The notes under the pieces: model-generated
What the model was told of the DNA's origin: nothing
Seen by the model: the letters and a program-made list of their open reading frames with translations, nothing else
Database searches by the model: none
In this document: in pieces, positions 13,088-25,719 of the stretch
Position numbering within the stretch: the stretch's first letter is position 1
How the letters are laid out: each line of letters begins with the position of its first letter
Assembly: GCA_014773175.1 (NCBI GenBank)
Contig: VXCM01001550.1
Coordinates: forward strand, 16,231-80,230
Direction: 5' to 3'
From: Lucifuga dentata
Taxonomy: Eukaryota; Chordata; Actinopteri; Ophidiiformes; Bythitidae
DNA: 64,000 nt
Position numbers and translations under genes: made by a program

Positions 13088-13365
13088 GTTACATGGGACA
13101 TTTACTTGGCACAGAAAGCTAATTTATGGATTGTGTTGATGTCACTGTACTTACATATTTGTCTTGCACGTCACAGAGAAGTCATCTTAGTCTCCTCTGT
13201 GATGAGTATTTCACTTTTGCCTTCAGTCAAGTATGACAGCATAACCTGCATCAGCTGATAGTATGTGGGCTGGAATGTATGAAAACCCATCAGACACCTT
13301 AAAGAAATGATAATTCATTTCTTTGACATGCCAGATTATAGGCACAGCTGTACATACGCAGAGAG

Positions 13366-13424
<59 letters not shown>

Positions 13425-14626
13425 TTTGTCTCCCCAGGCGTAAACACATTAACCTGAGCTGAAAGGAGAGATACCTGCTGCAGGTAGAGATTCACGTCCC
13501 GCTTCCACCTGTAGCTGCACACAAACAACATGTTTCGTAAGCATCAGGAAATAATTGTGGCAGAATGAAAGACACTGCGAATTTGGGAGCACATACACTG
13601 CACTCAGACAAGTTTTTTGTGTGTGTGGACGTGTGTTGTGTGTGTTCCAGCTTTGCTGTCTATGAACGGGGCAGCAAAAAATGAAACAGGAAACAAAAAT
13701 GTCTTTTGTAAAGCTTGATAAGTGGGTAAATTTATGGTCAGCATGGAGGCACTTTGCTGAGCCAATCAGCTTGTCACAGCTGGTGACAGTGATCTACAGC
13801 GTAATTGCACAACGAGTTTTAAGTGCTTTCTCTATACAACTTGTTGATATTGGAAATATTTTGCAGCTCTCCACCCTCAGACTGCAGAAGGAGAAGCAGA
13901 TAACTGACCAGTGTAAAGACAGGAATGGACAACCTTCTTCGTAGCATCAGTTTATTTGGATTTATACTGACCAACAACATGTGACATTTTGACCGCAGCA
14001 TGGAAGTGCTGCCACTGTAGCATCACTAGCTTTGCACATTTTGAACAAAGCCCATATGGCTCTTGAATGATGGCTACCTTGTTTGCTAACAAGATACATT
14101 TAAATAAGACAGTGTGAGTTGTTAGAAGACATTAGATTTTATCAGGATTTAGGATTGTTGCATATTAATAAAGAAAAGTGTAATATCAAACTTATGTGGA
14201 ATTTCTGTTACTTCTGCATGATGTTCTTATTGTGGCTGTCAAACACTATTCAGTATTTAAATTTCACCAATGACCTAAACAATTTTAGACAGACATTATT
14301 ATTATAAGTAATTTCTTACTTCTATGTTTCGGTTATTGTTTGTACATGTTTTATGTCATATTTGCAATGTATGGATCAGTACATTATGTGCTGCCTTTTT
14401 TTTTTTTTTTTNTTTTTTTTTTTTTTTGGTAAATGCATTAGGATTTGTACAAGATAAATATATCCAATAATTTTACACCATTATATTAATGTAATTCCTT
14501 TCATTTTGCTTTATCTTTACGTTTCTTCTGAGGTTTAATTTGAAGTTTAGTTGATACTTATGTTTTTCTTGTGTTTTTACCCTCCATCTCATTGTAATCC
14601 CCTATTAACTCCCTCCTATTGCCCAT
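13088..14626. other. upstream flank of shank3; no gene recognised
   Basis: Contains the (GA)n at 13360 and a poly-T join at N 14412. It may be promoter-proximal or leader intron, but no promoter motif was secure. Confidence 0.5.
13360..13420 (+). repeat. (GA)n microsatellite
   Basis: About 30 GA units with one GC interruption near the start. Confidence 0.97.
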
Positions 14627-14759
14627 TCACTCTCTGTTACCTCCTTCCCTTCCTCTCTCTCCCCCTCCCTTTTTTTTCTCTCTCAGGCGAGTNTCACTCT
14701 CTGTTACCTCCTTCCCTTCCTCTCTCTCCCCCTCCCTTTTTTTTCTCTCTCAGGCGAGT
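14627..14759 (+). other. false 66-bp duplication at contig join
   Basis: 14627-14692 and 14694-14759 are identical around N 14693, immediately before the shank3 leader. Only one copy is expected in the genome. Confidence 0.9.
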
Positions 14760-14814
14760 GATGCACGCTGCAAACAGTGTGTGTGTAGTGTGAGAGAGAG
14801 CGATTGGTGTGTGC

Positions 14815-14858
<44 letters not shown>

Positions 14859-14893
14859 AGAGAGAGACCTAGACCGAGCCCCTAACACGGAGC
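14754..14893 (+). promoter_or_regulatory. shank3: shank3 5' UTR with short upstream ORF
   Basis: Leader sequence before the 14894 ATG. A pyrimidine-rich stretch ending CTCTCTCTCAG at 14753 looks like a 3' splice site, so the exon may start at 14754. A 10-codon uORF runs from ATG 14760 to TGA 14792, followed by a (TG)n tract at 14808-14855 and a purine-rich stretch. No TATA box was identified. That this is transcribed leader is inferred from position only. Confidence 0.5.
14808..14855 (+). repeat. (TG)n microsatellite in shank3 leader
   Basis: TG/CG alternating tract within the proposed 5' UTR. Length variation here could alter the leader. Confidence 0.95.
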
Positions 14894-15145
14894 ATGCCTC
14901 TGCGTCCGGCAGCCGGCAAACATGAGCCACCCAGCCTTCCACGGCAGGACCAGCAGCAGCAGCAGCAGCACGTACACACACACGCACACACACTCACACA
15001 CCCTTACACACACGCAGCAAACGGCAGCCAGGGGGCCAGCACTGACAGCAGCAGCTCCCGGGAAGAGGACAGTGGTGTTCCCGTTCCTGTCGGTGTTTCA
15101 GCTTTCTGTCCCAGTACAGAGAGGAACCCCGGTTCAAGAGGATCC
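14894..15145 (+). CDS. shank3: possible 84-residue N-terminal extension of shank3
   Basis: In frame with the ATG at 15146, the frame is open from an ATG at 14894 (A at -3), giving 84 extra residues. The nearest upstream in-frame stop I located is TAG at 14786-14788. The extension is low complexity: a Gln run encoded by (CAG)n near 14951-14970, then alternating His/Thr from a (CA)n tract, then a Ser-rich and acidic stretch. The longer human SHANK3 reference protein, as I recall, also has a low-complexity extension of about 75 residues before the classical Met, so the length is plausible. The alternative is that this is 5' UTR made of microsatellite DNA. An ATG at 14922 in another frame overlaps it and would act as an upstream ORF. 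Confidence 0.45.
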
Positions 15146-15208
15146 ATGGAGGAACCGACAGGCAACACGGTGGTCATCCGCATTGGAATTCCAGACCTGC
15201 AACAGACG
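15146..15208 (+). CDS. shank3: shank3 coding exon 1 (start of SPN domain)
   Basis: First conserved coding exon of a SHANK-family postsynaptic density scaffold, which links glutamate receptor complexes to Homer and actin at excitatory synapses. The ATG at 15146 opens 21 codons ending IGIPDLQQT, followed by a GTAAGA donor at 15209. As I recall it, human SHANK3 has the same 21-residue first exon, ending VGIPDLQQT. SHANK1 reads IGIPDLHQT and SHANK2 reads IVIQDLQQT, so SHANK3 fits best. Arg12, the position of a known human autism variant (R12C), is conserved. The exon ends in phase 0, matching exon 2. Kozak context at this ATG is mediocre (T at -3, G at +4). The reading frame is open back to an ATG at 14894, so this Met may be internal. 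Teleosts keep shank3a and shank3b; I cannot say which this is. Confidence 0.93.
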
Positions 15209-18200
15209 GTAAGAGCTTGTTCTGTAGCCACTGTTGGAGAGAGGATAAAAGAGAGGAAAGCTGACTGTCTCCCTTTCTCTCTGACTGGGCTCTCCCTGTC
15301 TTTTCTGTCTGCTTTTTGGTTGCATGGTTTATGCTTCCAGTTTCCCCTCTCTTTCTTTATAATCATTTATCCCATCCCTCCTTTTTGCCATTTTTCCCCT
15401 CCATTCTTGATATGCATACTTATTGGCTGTATTTGCTTGCTGACTCGTTAGGGTTCATNCCCCCCCCGCTGATGTTTGCTAATAAATCTACCTCTTCATT
15501 AACTGGGCTTCAGCTGAATTTGACAACTGGCCAGTTAGGGCAAGAGAGGGAAGAAGAGGGAAACCAAAAGAGAAAAGGCTACAAGAAGAATGTGAGAGGC
15601 ATTGCAAATCCACAAACAGACACAAAGTAGAGAGATGAGAGTTATACCTGAATGGTGAAACTCCCCCTCTCTCCCTGTATCTGCTGTTGTTCTGTTGTTC
15701 AGGCAGCATAAAAGATCCCATCCAACATTCTTCATAATGAAATCTTTACCCAGGCAGTCTCCCTAAAGATGTTGCCTCTGTCTGTGCACTGTTGCGGCTT
15801 CACTGGCTGAAAAACTGCAGAAGCATTAGCTTGTGACACTGATCTGATCCAACCCTTTATTTTCCCTTGGTTCAATGTTTCTGTTTCTCTCTTGACAAAT
15901 TGCAAATAACTGTGATCACACTCGTACGTGTATGTACAGTATGCATGTATGTGTCTCTTTTTGTTAGCTGCAGAAGATGGTATGAAATGAATGCAGTTGT
16001 TCAGAACCTAAAAAGGAGTGTTCAAGCTCTGCTTTTAATTTTCATATGAATTCACTGGCAATTATCCTTTTATGTTTGAGTTGCCATTGATATTTGGGAA
16101 TACAGTGACAGCCATTTTGTTAAATATTCTTGTTGTGATTACTTCAGCCATACCTGTGAATTATCCAGAAATTCACAGGCACTCTTTTCTCTAGAGAGCT
16201 TCTCTTTTGCAAGACAAATGTGAAAATGTGCTTAAACAGAGCCTGATATTTTCGAACACATAAACCCAGCAAAGAAGAAATATTTTACCCTTAATTGACT
16301 TTACAGTGGAATAAACTGAGATCAGTTTGACATATCTCCCACCCTATATATTCTCTCAGTTTTCAGTCTGGCTTTCTCTCTGCCTTTTTCAACATCACAC
16401 TAACAGAGAGACACCATGTGACATTTTTTATGTAACAACACAGCATTAAGTTTTTTATTACTACTGTGCCTCTGTGTCAGCACTGCTCTGCTCATTGCCC
16501 CCACTTCTTCTTTCACATTTCCACTGGAGACATTCTCTGCGAATGGCATAGTAAAATGCAGATTAAACCTTCACAGCCAATCACTGCCTCCTCATGCCCA
16601 GTTGCTCAGTTGGTTTCCTGTAGGTGGCTTACTTTGACTGTCCTTTTAATTCTCGTTCCAGACTTTGATGGTAAAGCCAAGAGCCTGTTTTTGTGTTTGT
16701 TATTGTTACTTACCTTATTGCTACTGATCACTCGGTTGAAATGACTCATTGTATCTTACCAAGGCTCTGGCAGCGCCTGCTGTGTGGTCAGAAAGAGGAG
16801 GCAACTTGAAGACAGGCAAAAGCAGTGCAGTTAAAAAGAACAGGGAGAATTCCCCAAAGGCACTGCAAAATCCAAGTCTGTGGACAGAACTGTTTTCCGT
16901 ACAGTACAAACACATGCACATGTACATGCGCAAAGATACTTTAGAGGCACACATGATGATGTACTGTATGTAGGTCATAGAAACACACAAACACATAGGC
17001 TTCACACAAGTCTTAACTTCATTATCAGGGAAGTCTCCCTTAGTGTGACAATGCAAGATGCCAGATTACCAGTTTTACTGATTGCTATATGGACACACGG
17101 GCAGGCAGACATAAAGTCTGACATAGTGATAGTCAGAAGGATAACCAGTATGAATCTGACAGACTGACAGGCAAACACAGAAGCAGATGACAGATGGTTG
17201 GAAAGTTTGAATCTTTTTTGGAGCCGTTAGAAGACTTATGTGTCGTCAGAGTGAGTAGAAGATTATACTGGAAGAGTCTGCCTGAAGTAGGATTATATAT
17301 CTCCTGCTGTGTTTCAAGCCCGGATGAGGACAGTGAAGCACCCATGTAAACACCAGACAACACTTTCCAGTAGGAGAGAAGGAGGACTGAGGCCACCTGT
17401 GGGCTAAAGCCATAGTTTAAAAGAACCTCATCCTCACCCTTCTCAATGCCTGTTATGTGTGATTGCCAGTTTATATGAAATATTGGTATGTGATGATGTT
17501 GCATTTCTGTCTTTATGTGCATTCACGTGCATGTTTTCAATGGTAATTTCAAATGTATGTTTCAGAAGAGCTCAAAGATTAAAACTAGTCTAAGTATGAA
17601 ATGTTGTCATCTGACTCTTTGGTGGAGAAGTTGAGCAGAGAGGGGGTGGTAATGCTACATGCTGTTAAGTGTTGGGGAAAAATTGAGCTTTGCATTGACG
17701 TAAGTTTGACTTTTGCTTTGAAGTTGAATTGCATGCTCTTTAGTAATTTAGTTTGTGATTTAGACTAAGATAAGTTTATTGTTACATAAAAATGATGGCG
17801 AGTGTTTCATGGCAGCAGTAGACAGTGAAGTAGCTTTATATGCCACATTTTTGTTCAGTCAGATGGTTGCAAAGATTATTTAGAAAGATTGTGTGTGTGG
17901 GGTTTTTTTTAATCTTGTGTATCATTTACCATTCATCATAATGAACTCCACCATAACTCCATTTCTATGATTGGAGCAAAGAGAGACAGCTTCCCAATGC
18001 TGCTAACGGGTGTCATTCATCTCTCAACCTATGGGGACACGAACATGAATTGTCTGTGACACTACACTCTACCAGCATTAATCCTTATTCTCTCTTTTCT
18101 TATCTTTTTACCTCCTCTGTTTATTCACAGTGCATATTTTGTTATTAGAAATATAACAATGATTATCATGCTATAAAATACAAGAACCATAATGTGAAGG

Positions 18201-20011
18201 GGAAAACATTCCCCTTAAATATTACCCTTTTACCCATTTCCACTCACAGAAATTTCATGAAAAGACAGAGATCCCTACAGGTAAATTTCCAGCTCTTACA
18301 ATACCAGATATGTACCTTTTGGTAAGTAACTGTTCTATTTAAAAAGATTTGTAGAGATTTGTAGAAAATGGTACTAGGCTATATTGCAACTATATGTGCC
18401 TAAAGTATTGCACTCCAAGAAACACAATTCAGCTTTTTCCCCCTCAAGTTGGGTCCTGTTTCAGAAGCCGAGGATTGAGTGTTCTGCACATAAGTATATT
18501 AACTGTAACTACAAATGTTCTTTTCTGTCTAGTTGATTAGAGTACATGGCTAAAACTCTGGAAATTAAAAGGACAGGACATGAGAAGTTTCAGTGATGAC
18601 GGAGGTATTGTTTATTTTATTAACATTTAAACAATTTGAATGTAGTTTAAAAAAATAGATAAAGAGAAAGACAAACTAAGACTTAACTGTATCTGATATT
18701 TCATTGTAGATACTTTGTAAAACATAACAAAAAAGCAGCAGAAAAATCACACAAATTCAGAGTTAGTGGGTTTGCACAGATACTGCCAGGAAAACTGCCA
18801 TAGCTTCAGGTTTTTTTTGGACTTTCTCATTCCACTACATAAGTGATTCCTCACTTAATTAGAGATGGGGCTCATTCTAGAAGTGCTTTTCAAGCAAAAA
18901 CTGCCAATTTTAGATTAAATGATGGCTGCTTTTGACATGAATTACAATACTAGTCTGTTCAATTTTCCCATTACTTTCTGTCTTGATATCTTCAGCTTGT
19001 GCTGGTTGCATATTGATGATCTATAGTACTTATGTGTTAAAAGATTTGTATCTTTTTCCATTGAGCTTATGTTTCAGAACCTGTCTTTCTCACGGTATTT
19101 AGATGTTGCCTCTCATTGAGGTTCCCATGTAACTGTGGAACTCTCAGACACTTTTGTAGCTGTCATGAACCCCTTTGCCCTAAAGCCAAACATCCTTCCT
19201 CATATAACAACCATCTTCCCACACCTTTCAAAACTGAATGCCATCCCAATATCAGTGTTGTGGGTTTGTTGTGCATTACTGTGTTTCTGGTGTGATGTTG
19301 TCAAGCTGTTCTTAGTTAAGAACTACTAGTATCTGGTGAATTGAGACTCTGCTGTTGTTTTCAATTCTTCCCTGAACTCTTCTGTATGTATGGCAGCAAA
19401 TATCCATTCAGCTGGATGGCTATGATGCCTGCCGTGAGTTTTCAGTGTTGGAGAGAGGCAGGTTATTTGTCAATGCTACCTACCAGTAACAAGCTCATCT
19501 TTGCTTCTGGTAGGAAATATCCTGTCTGATCAGTCGATTGGTTGATTGAAACAAACTTGTCCAACCAAGGTTTCACTGGTGGGGAAAAAAAAAGTTTGCT
19601 GTTTCTGGTAGCATTTTTTAAAACTTCGCTCTGTGTAGGATTGTGACTGTAAAATGTATACTTTGAGCTACTGTAGCTACTGTAGCAGGGAGAAAAGTGG
19701 TGTTATGAAAGGGAGAAGGAAGGAATGACAAACACAGAAAATTTGCACACAGATAAGGACAGATACTGAAAGTTAGGACTGCCACCTTATATGACTCCCC
19801 TTGGAGAATTAGATCACATGATAGATGTTAGTTCCCATAAATTTAAAGAGGGAGAAAGCGTAGTTAGGTGAGCAAGGTCATCATCAGCTAATGGTGTACT
19901 CAGTCTGGATGAAAATGCTCCTAATGTGTTGATGTTTTTGTGGACTGTGTTCAAGGTAGCATGGAGCAAGTAGCTTATCTCTAGATCATGGCATAGGACA
20001 AGATTAATATT

Positions 20012-20045
20012 TATTCAGTTTAGGCCTATTTGCCTAAACTGAATA
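20012..20045. repeat. perfect 14-bp hairpin
   Basis: TATTCAGTTTAGGC at 20012-20025 and its exact reverse complement at 20032-20045, with a 6-nt loop. Confidence 0.9.
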
Positions 20046-20194
20046 TATTGAAGGTAAGATTTTATTTTATGTGGTAGCTCAGGGACTGACCAGTTACCTA
20101 GAAAAGAACAGGCTAAGTAATGCTTCAGTATAAAAGCAGGTATGCCAAGCTTTTCTGGATGCTGGGAGCATACAAGTATGATTTGGCACTAAAT

Positions 20195-21690
20195 TCAGTC
20201 AAGCAATGAAAGCGAGAAGAGATCTACATGTAGTATTCTTAGAGCCAGTGCCTTTGATTCAGTTCTGCACAGTCTACTCTGGGAAGTGCAGAAGTACTTA
20301 AGGGTTCCTGTCACAATCACAGGGATGATCATGGCAAACTTCCAGGATATCCAGATCTGCTTCATAACTGCAGCTTTTGCTAAAAGATGGCAACAGCTGG
20401 AGATTGGCATCATGGCAGGATGTAAAGTTTCACCTTTAGTTTTTACTATGGCAATGGAGGTCATTATTAGGGCATTGAAGTGGGTCATATGAGGAGAGAG
20501 GCTTCAGGCAGGACAAGCTCTGCCACCAATAAGAGCGCACATGGATGACATGACCACCATAACTACCACAACCTCCATGAAATTAAATGATGCTTAGATG
20601 AGCGAGGAAAGTTAAACCAGACAAATCAAGAGGCATCTCAGTTGGTAGTGTATGTTAGCCATACAAGATTTCATATAAATGAGGTGAAAATACCTACACA
20701 GTGCTAAGTAGCAAGTTAAAAGCCTAGGGAAGTGGTGTGATGCAGGTTAGTGATCATAAGTAGGTCCAGTATTTGAGACAGCAGTTAGTTAATGACATCA
20801 ACAGTATAGACAAGACAGAACTTCCAAACAAACTTAAGGTGTGGTGTCTGCAGTTTGGGCTGCTGCTCTGGCTGATGTGGCCCCAAACAGTGCATGATGT
20901 ACTGATTTCAAAGGTAGAGAAGTTAGAGTGTGATTATTTCTCACACTCCCCATACTGCTTCAGCAATGTGGCCCTGTATATAAAAGGGATTTTGGAGCTT
21001 CCCATTTCCAGCAAACAGAGGAGTTTAAATGTGTGAAGATGTGCCTATAGATGACACTCTCAAAAGTCTAAAGACATTTAGCGAGGAGTGCAGCCGCAAC
21101 AGTATCAGCAGGAAGGAAGTGGAAACCTTGATAGACAGTTTCACAGGCACAGGCAGCACTTAGGCACGGGGATATTGTAGTGCAGGTGCAGCAGGGATGT
21201 GGGGGCTTTGAATTCAGCATAGATCTGGTATGGAACAAGTCAGTGCCTGCAGAAAAGAGAAAAGATAGTGTAGACGAGATTTCTCGGTGAGAAGAAGCAA
21301 CTAGATGTGCAAAGGCAGTCTCAGGAACTGCAAGGTCATTGGGTCAACTGGGAAGTGTAAAAGAAAAGAAATTTATTTGGAGTGACGTGTGAGGCATGGA
21401 AGTAGGCAGAATTAGATTTATATTAGGTGTGATCTATGCTGTACTTCTTTCCCCTCACAAACATCGTTAGAGGATAGGTAAGGACCCCACGTGCTCTTTG
21501 TGTTCAAGTGCAGCTTCATTTTGGACATTCCAACAGAGTGTAAAACCAGTCTTTCTCAAGGGTGCAAAACCTGGAGACACAATCACATCTCAAAGTGTTA
21601 GCAGCAGCAATTGAAAGCAAGCAGGACGGCATGATAGTATTTGTTTTGAGGGGGGGATTCTGGACACTAGAACAAACTGTGGAGCCTCAA
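20195..21690 (+). pseudogene. non-LTR retrotransposon reverse transcriptase, decayed
   Basis: A plus-strand reverse-transcriptase remnant. Motif A reads AFDSVLHSLLW (AFDSV at 20250-20264). About 300 bp on are MAGCKVSPLVFTMAMEVI and then HMDDMTT (MDDM at 20541-20552), the paired-Asp catalytic motif. Motif A and the MDD box share one frame, interrupted by a TGA at 20490-20492. A later segment (20773-21036) includes IDKTELPNKLKVWCLQFGLL and KGILELPISS, matching the post-RT region of a fish LINE family. From about 21.05 kb only frameshifted pieces remain. I cannot assign the clade with confidence. The outer limits are approximate. Confidence 0.75.
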
Positions 21691-23071
21691 CATTACATCA
21701 ATTAATGAAAAGGTACCCACCTGATAACCTGGAAGACTCGCCTGCACTCATGCATTCAACCTATAACGGTTTAGGCTGAGTATACAGTAAATTCTTTATT
21801 TGGAATAATTGATACTAAAGCTTCTAAACGATGATCACTGAACAACTGAGCATGCCATTTGGCATCAATTGCCATACAAGCCAGGGTAAGCCACACTTAT
21901 CTTAGCCAAAACAGATACAAAATGGATGTGTGACTGCTTAGTCAATCATATACTGTATCTGTTCTCTACTTGGGAAGAGTAGATTTCACAGACAGAATTT
22001 AGATGCAAAAGATCTACATTAGGTAAGGTCATGAAATGGTGTTTTCTATTATTTATTTCAGCAGTTTCTTGGCAGCACAGCCTGATAACCACTGCTCAAC
22101 CTGATAATTGGTGAAGACATTTAATATCAGCTCTGGGCTTATATAGAAATGCTCACCCAACTTGTTGCACATTGCAGCTATTAAGTGAGTGGAAGGCTCA
22201 GTGTATTATCATTATCACAGCCTTGAGTAAAGATGATAATTATTTGATATTCCCCACCTTTCCTCATATCTTGAGCTATAATTACTACAGCTATGAAGTC
22301 TGTCTGCTGCAGCAGTTGCTCATTTGTCAGAGCTCACTATACGTACCTACTGTCTAATAATGACAGCCTCACCAATAAATGATTTGCCTTATTCAACTGA
22401 GAAATTCTGGACTGGCATAATTTAATATAATACAAATAGCAAATAGCAAAATGTTGCTGCTTTAGCAACAGTGTAAATTCATAGGCACAGCATATGCAGA
22501 TCTTAATCTTTTCTTTGACAAATCAATTGAACAGACGACTTTGACAGATATTATCAGTTAACTTTCATTCATTTATTCTCCTTGGGTGAGCACAGCCCTG
22601 GTTGCTGGGTAATCATGCAGTAGCATTTGTTTCTTTAACCATCGTGCATAAGTCATGTCAATGGTGCTGTCTAGTTCTGTATGTGTACGACCTGCTGTAT
22701 GTCTGCTGATGTTGGGAACTTGTAATGGTCTGCTTTGACATATGTTAGCCACTGAGCATTGATGTGATGTGATGATTCTTTCTTCAGGTCTTGTTGGTGT
22801 ACTACTGCACTGGAGCTGCGAATATACTTTAGATTATTCTTTCAAGATCAGGGCATCTGTCCTTTTCTTTCCTTTGCTTCTCTGTGCATCTCCACTCTGG
22901 CTGCCAGCATTGTGAGTCTTTCTTTTGTTTTGCTTAGGATTGTATTTCTTCAGCAGTCACGGCCTGTTCCTGATCATTGGACCCTTAGTTTTCCAAGAGA
23001 ACATTGTTGATAGCATAGCATCTTGATTTTATAGTTAAAGCATCTCTAGTATTATTTCTGCTGTGGCCTAT

Positions 23072-23108
23072 AAAAAAAAAAAAAAAAAANAAAAAAAAAA
23101 AAAAAAAA
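23072..23108 (+). repeat. poly-A tract with contig join
   Basis: A-only run interrupted by N 23090; the true length is uncertain. Confidence 0.9.
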
Positions 23109-24258
23109 TCATTGACTTCCAGAACTTTCATTAGTGTAGAAGTAATATTAGGGATAGAGGGTTACAATAATTTTTTAAGATATATATATCCAGGGTAGGG
23201 TTACTGACCATTAGGGAAGTTGAAGAGCATTTTTAGTAGCTCAGCTGCCATTAGCTTGTATTATTAAATTAACTAGATAGCTTCCTGACTACACTGTTGC
23301 ATCAATGACTCGGGGTGCTAATGAACACAACAGCATCTCTTACAAAATCAACAGCTAGATACGCTTGGGAGTATTATCTGAGAAGTTGTAAGAGAACATC
23401 TCGAAAAAAGGACTGAAACCTGGCATTACCTTTTTTCTCATTTTGCACTCTAAGTGACTGCCTAGGTCGCCTATGCCCAGGGCTGGCCCTGCACAGATCA
23501 TGGCTTTCCCTCTGGTTCTTTTACTACACACTGCTTTAACAGTACCTCCACTTATCAGCACAAAGTCACACACAGATTGACATATGCACTGCTGTATCAT
23601 TGTGGGAATCGCTCTGGAAAGCCTCTCACGTTCTCATGTAGCTATTTTTAGTTTCATTCACAGTGCCAGCAGGGCGCACAAGACGTGGCCAGCATGTTCC
23701 TACCTCCATCTCCATGTGCTTACAACAGCCATCAAAAAGATTAAGATACGGTAAGAGAAACGAAGAGAGAGAGAGTAGACCCAATGTAGCATCCTTTCTT
23801 CATTTTGGCATCTCACTTCTCAGGCATACTTTCTTCTTCCCTAATTCCCCCTGCATCTGTCCATCCAGTGCTGCCCAGAGAGATGCAGAACAGAGAAAAG
23901 GAGAAAACAAGAGAGGTATAATTTTTGGCATACTGACAGCTATATGGGTAAAGCAAGATGGCTCTGAAGTCAGCTATGCAAAAGTGAAAGGCAGTGTTCC
24001 AGCAGAATATGACACAATACAGAATAATCTGTTTCCCAGTTATGGTCCTATCACATATTTTCCTCATCCTAACCAGATACTTACACAGCACCGGTTATAA
24101 TGTTTTACTTGGCCAAAAAAAGTAGCATACCATAACATATTATAGTTGTACCATACTGTGAATTAATGTTGACTAGAAGATGGCTAATTCTCATTTTTAA
24201 TTCTGTGATTGCTTCGTTGATCAGTCCTCCATTTTGCTTTTCTGTAGCTTCAGTTTTT

Positions 24259-24261
<3 letters not shown>

Positions 24262-24310
<49 letters not shown>
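24262..24310 (+). repeat. (CT)n microsatellite
   Basis: About 24 uninterrupted CT units. Confidence 0.97.
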
Positions 24311-24314
<4 letters not shown>

Positions 24315-25719
24315 AGTCTTGTATGAGAAAAACCTTGAAATATATAGAGATTAATATTAATATCCCGATCTGACTGAGCTTTTGTCACATGCCTGGTGTG
24401 GATATCCATTGTGCATTCACAGGTGCTTTCACACCTCTTCCATTATCATATTATATCTATAACCAGAAAGGTGGAGACTTTGTCGAATACATGATTTCTT
24501 TTGTAGCAATGGATGGCTGGTATGGCTTCCACAAAGAGATTAAATTATGTAATTGCATACTGTTTTATCAGATAATTATGGCTACAAGTCGTAATTATGA
24601 CCTGTAGTCATAATATGAAGTGGAACTGAAATAATGTGTACAATAACAAGCTTTCTCGAAGAGCCTTTGAACACAAGTGTTGCGGTCAATACATTAATCC
24701 TCTACCTTGATGCCAATGAGAAAAGGAGACCCCCCCAGGCAATTTACACACTTCCAATAAGCTGCACTGCAATAGTGCTGTGCTACATTCCACTTAACAG
24801 AAGAGGAGATCAGGCTCTATTGCTAAATCTGTAGTGCATTGACACCGAGCAGCTAGAACGACTTGTTTTTTTTACTTTTACTGTCTCATTGTGGTCCTTC
24901 TTTACAAAGTCAAATAAAGACTATTATTTTATTACATTTGGGTACAGCTACAGCTTTAAAGCAGGCCACCTGTTTGTCATCATTTGCTTTAAAGCCGAAG
25001 TACGACAATGACAATGTTTGAGATCATCATTTTCAAGATGAGGCTTCTCTGCAGCATTGAGTTGAGTTATTATTTTCTGCATAGTGGACTAGTTCACTGC
25101 TACATTTTTACAAAGATTGTCTGTGATTGTCTCATTCCCACTGGATCGACCTGCTCCTCTATCTTAACTTGATTTTGTCACATGGGTGCACGTTGTGCTC
25201 TGAAAGATTTTCATTAATCATGCATAAGAGAAAAGCTTGATATACCACATCAGGACTTTTAGGGAGATTGAAAATACATACTTAACTTACATTAATATCT
25301 ATTGTAAAAAAATAAAATTGTTATATTCCATCATCTACAGTGTAACTCTAGATAGTTTGAAGAATTTGCTACTATTAATTTTTGTGCAGTATTAAAACAA
25401 CTTCTACACAGATTAAACTTGCCTTAATCTAGATAAGACACCAGCAAATAGGAAGCCTTACATTTGATTTTGTCAAAGATTCTGTTTTCTTGTTATTTTG
25501 TGTCACCTAAGTGTTTGTTACTGGGCTATAAATTATCAATGTCTGAGTTTCTGCCTCTGTCCAAATTAGGTCATGCCACTCGCATAAGCATGCTACACAT
25601 CAACGTGACTCGTTCTAAGTTTTGTAACCTTCTTAAATTAAATGAGTGAAAAATTGTTGAACCTTACAGTTTCATATGGTGATTTTTCATGCTTTCTCTC
25701 ACAGTGTGCATGTGCTTGA

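Noticed and set aside
14694..14993. 99-codon minus-strand frame opposite the shank3 leader
   Set aside because: Made of His/Thr and Ala runs from the (TG)n and (CAG)n tracts; antisense shadow of repeats.
16466..17522. Several frames of about 90-130 codons on both strands
   Set aside because: No motif, overlapping on opposite strands; ordinary intronic chance frames.
23663..24100. 145-codon plus-strand frame
   Set aside because: No recognisable domain, no convincing splice sites, mixed composition; most likely chance in intron 1.
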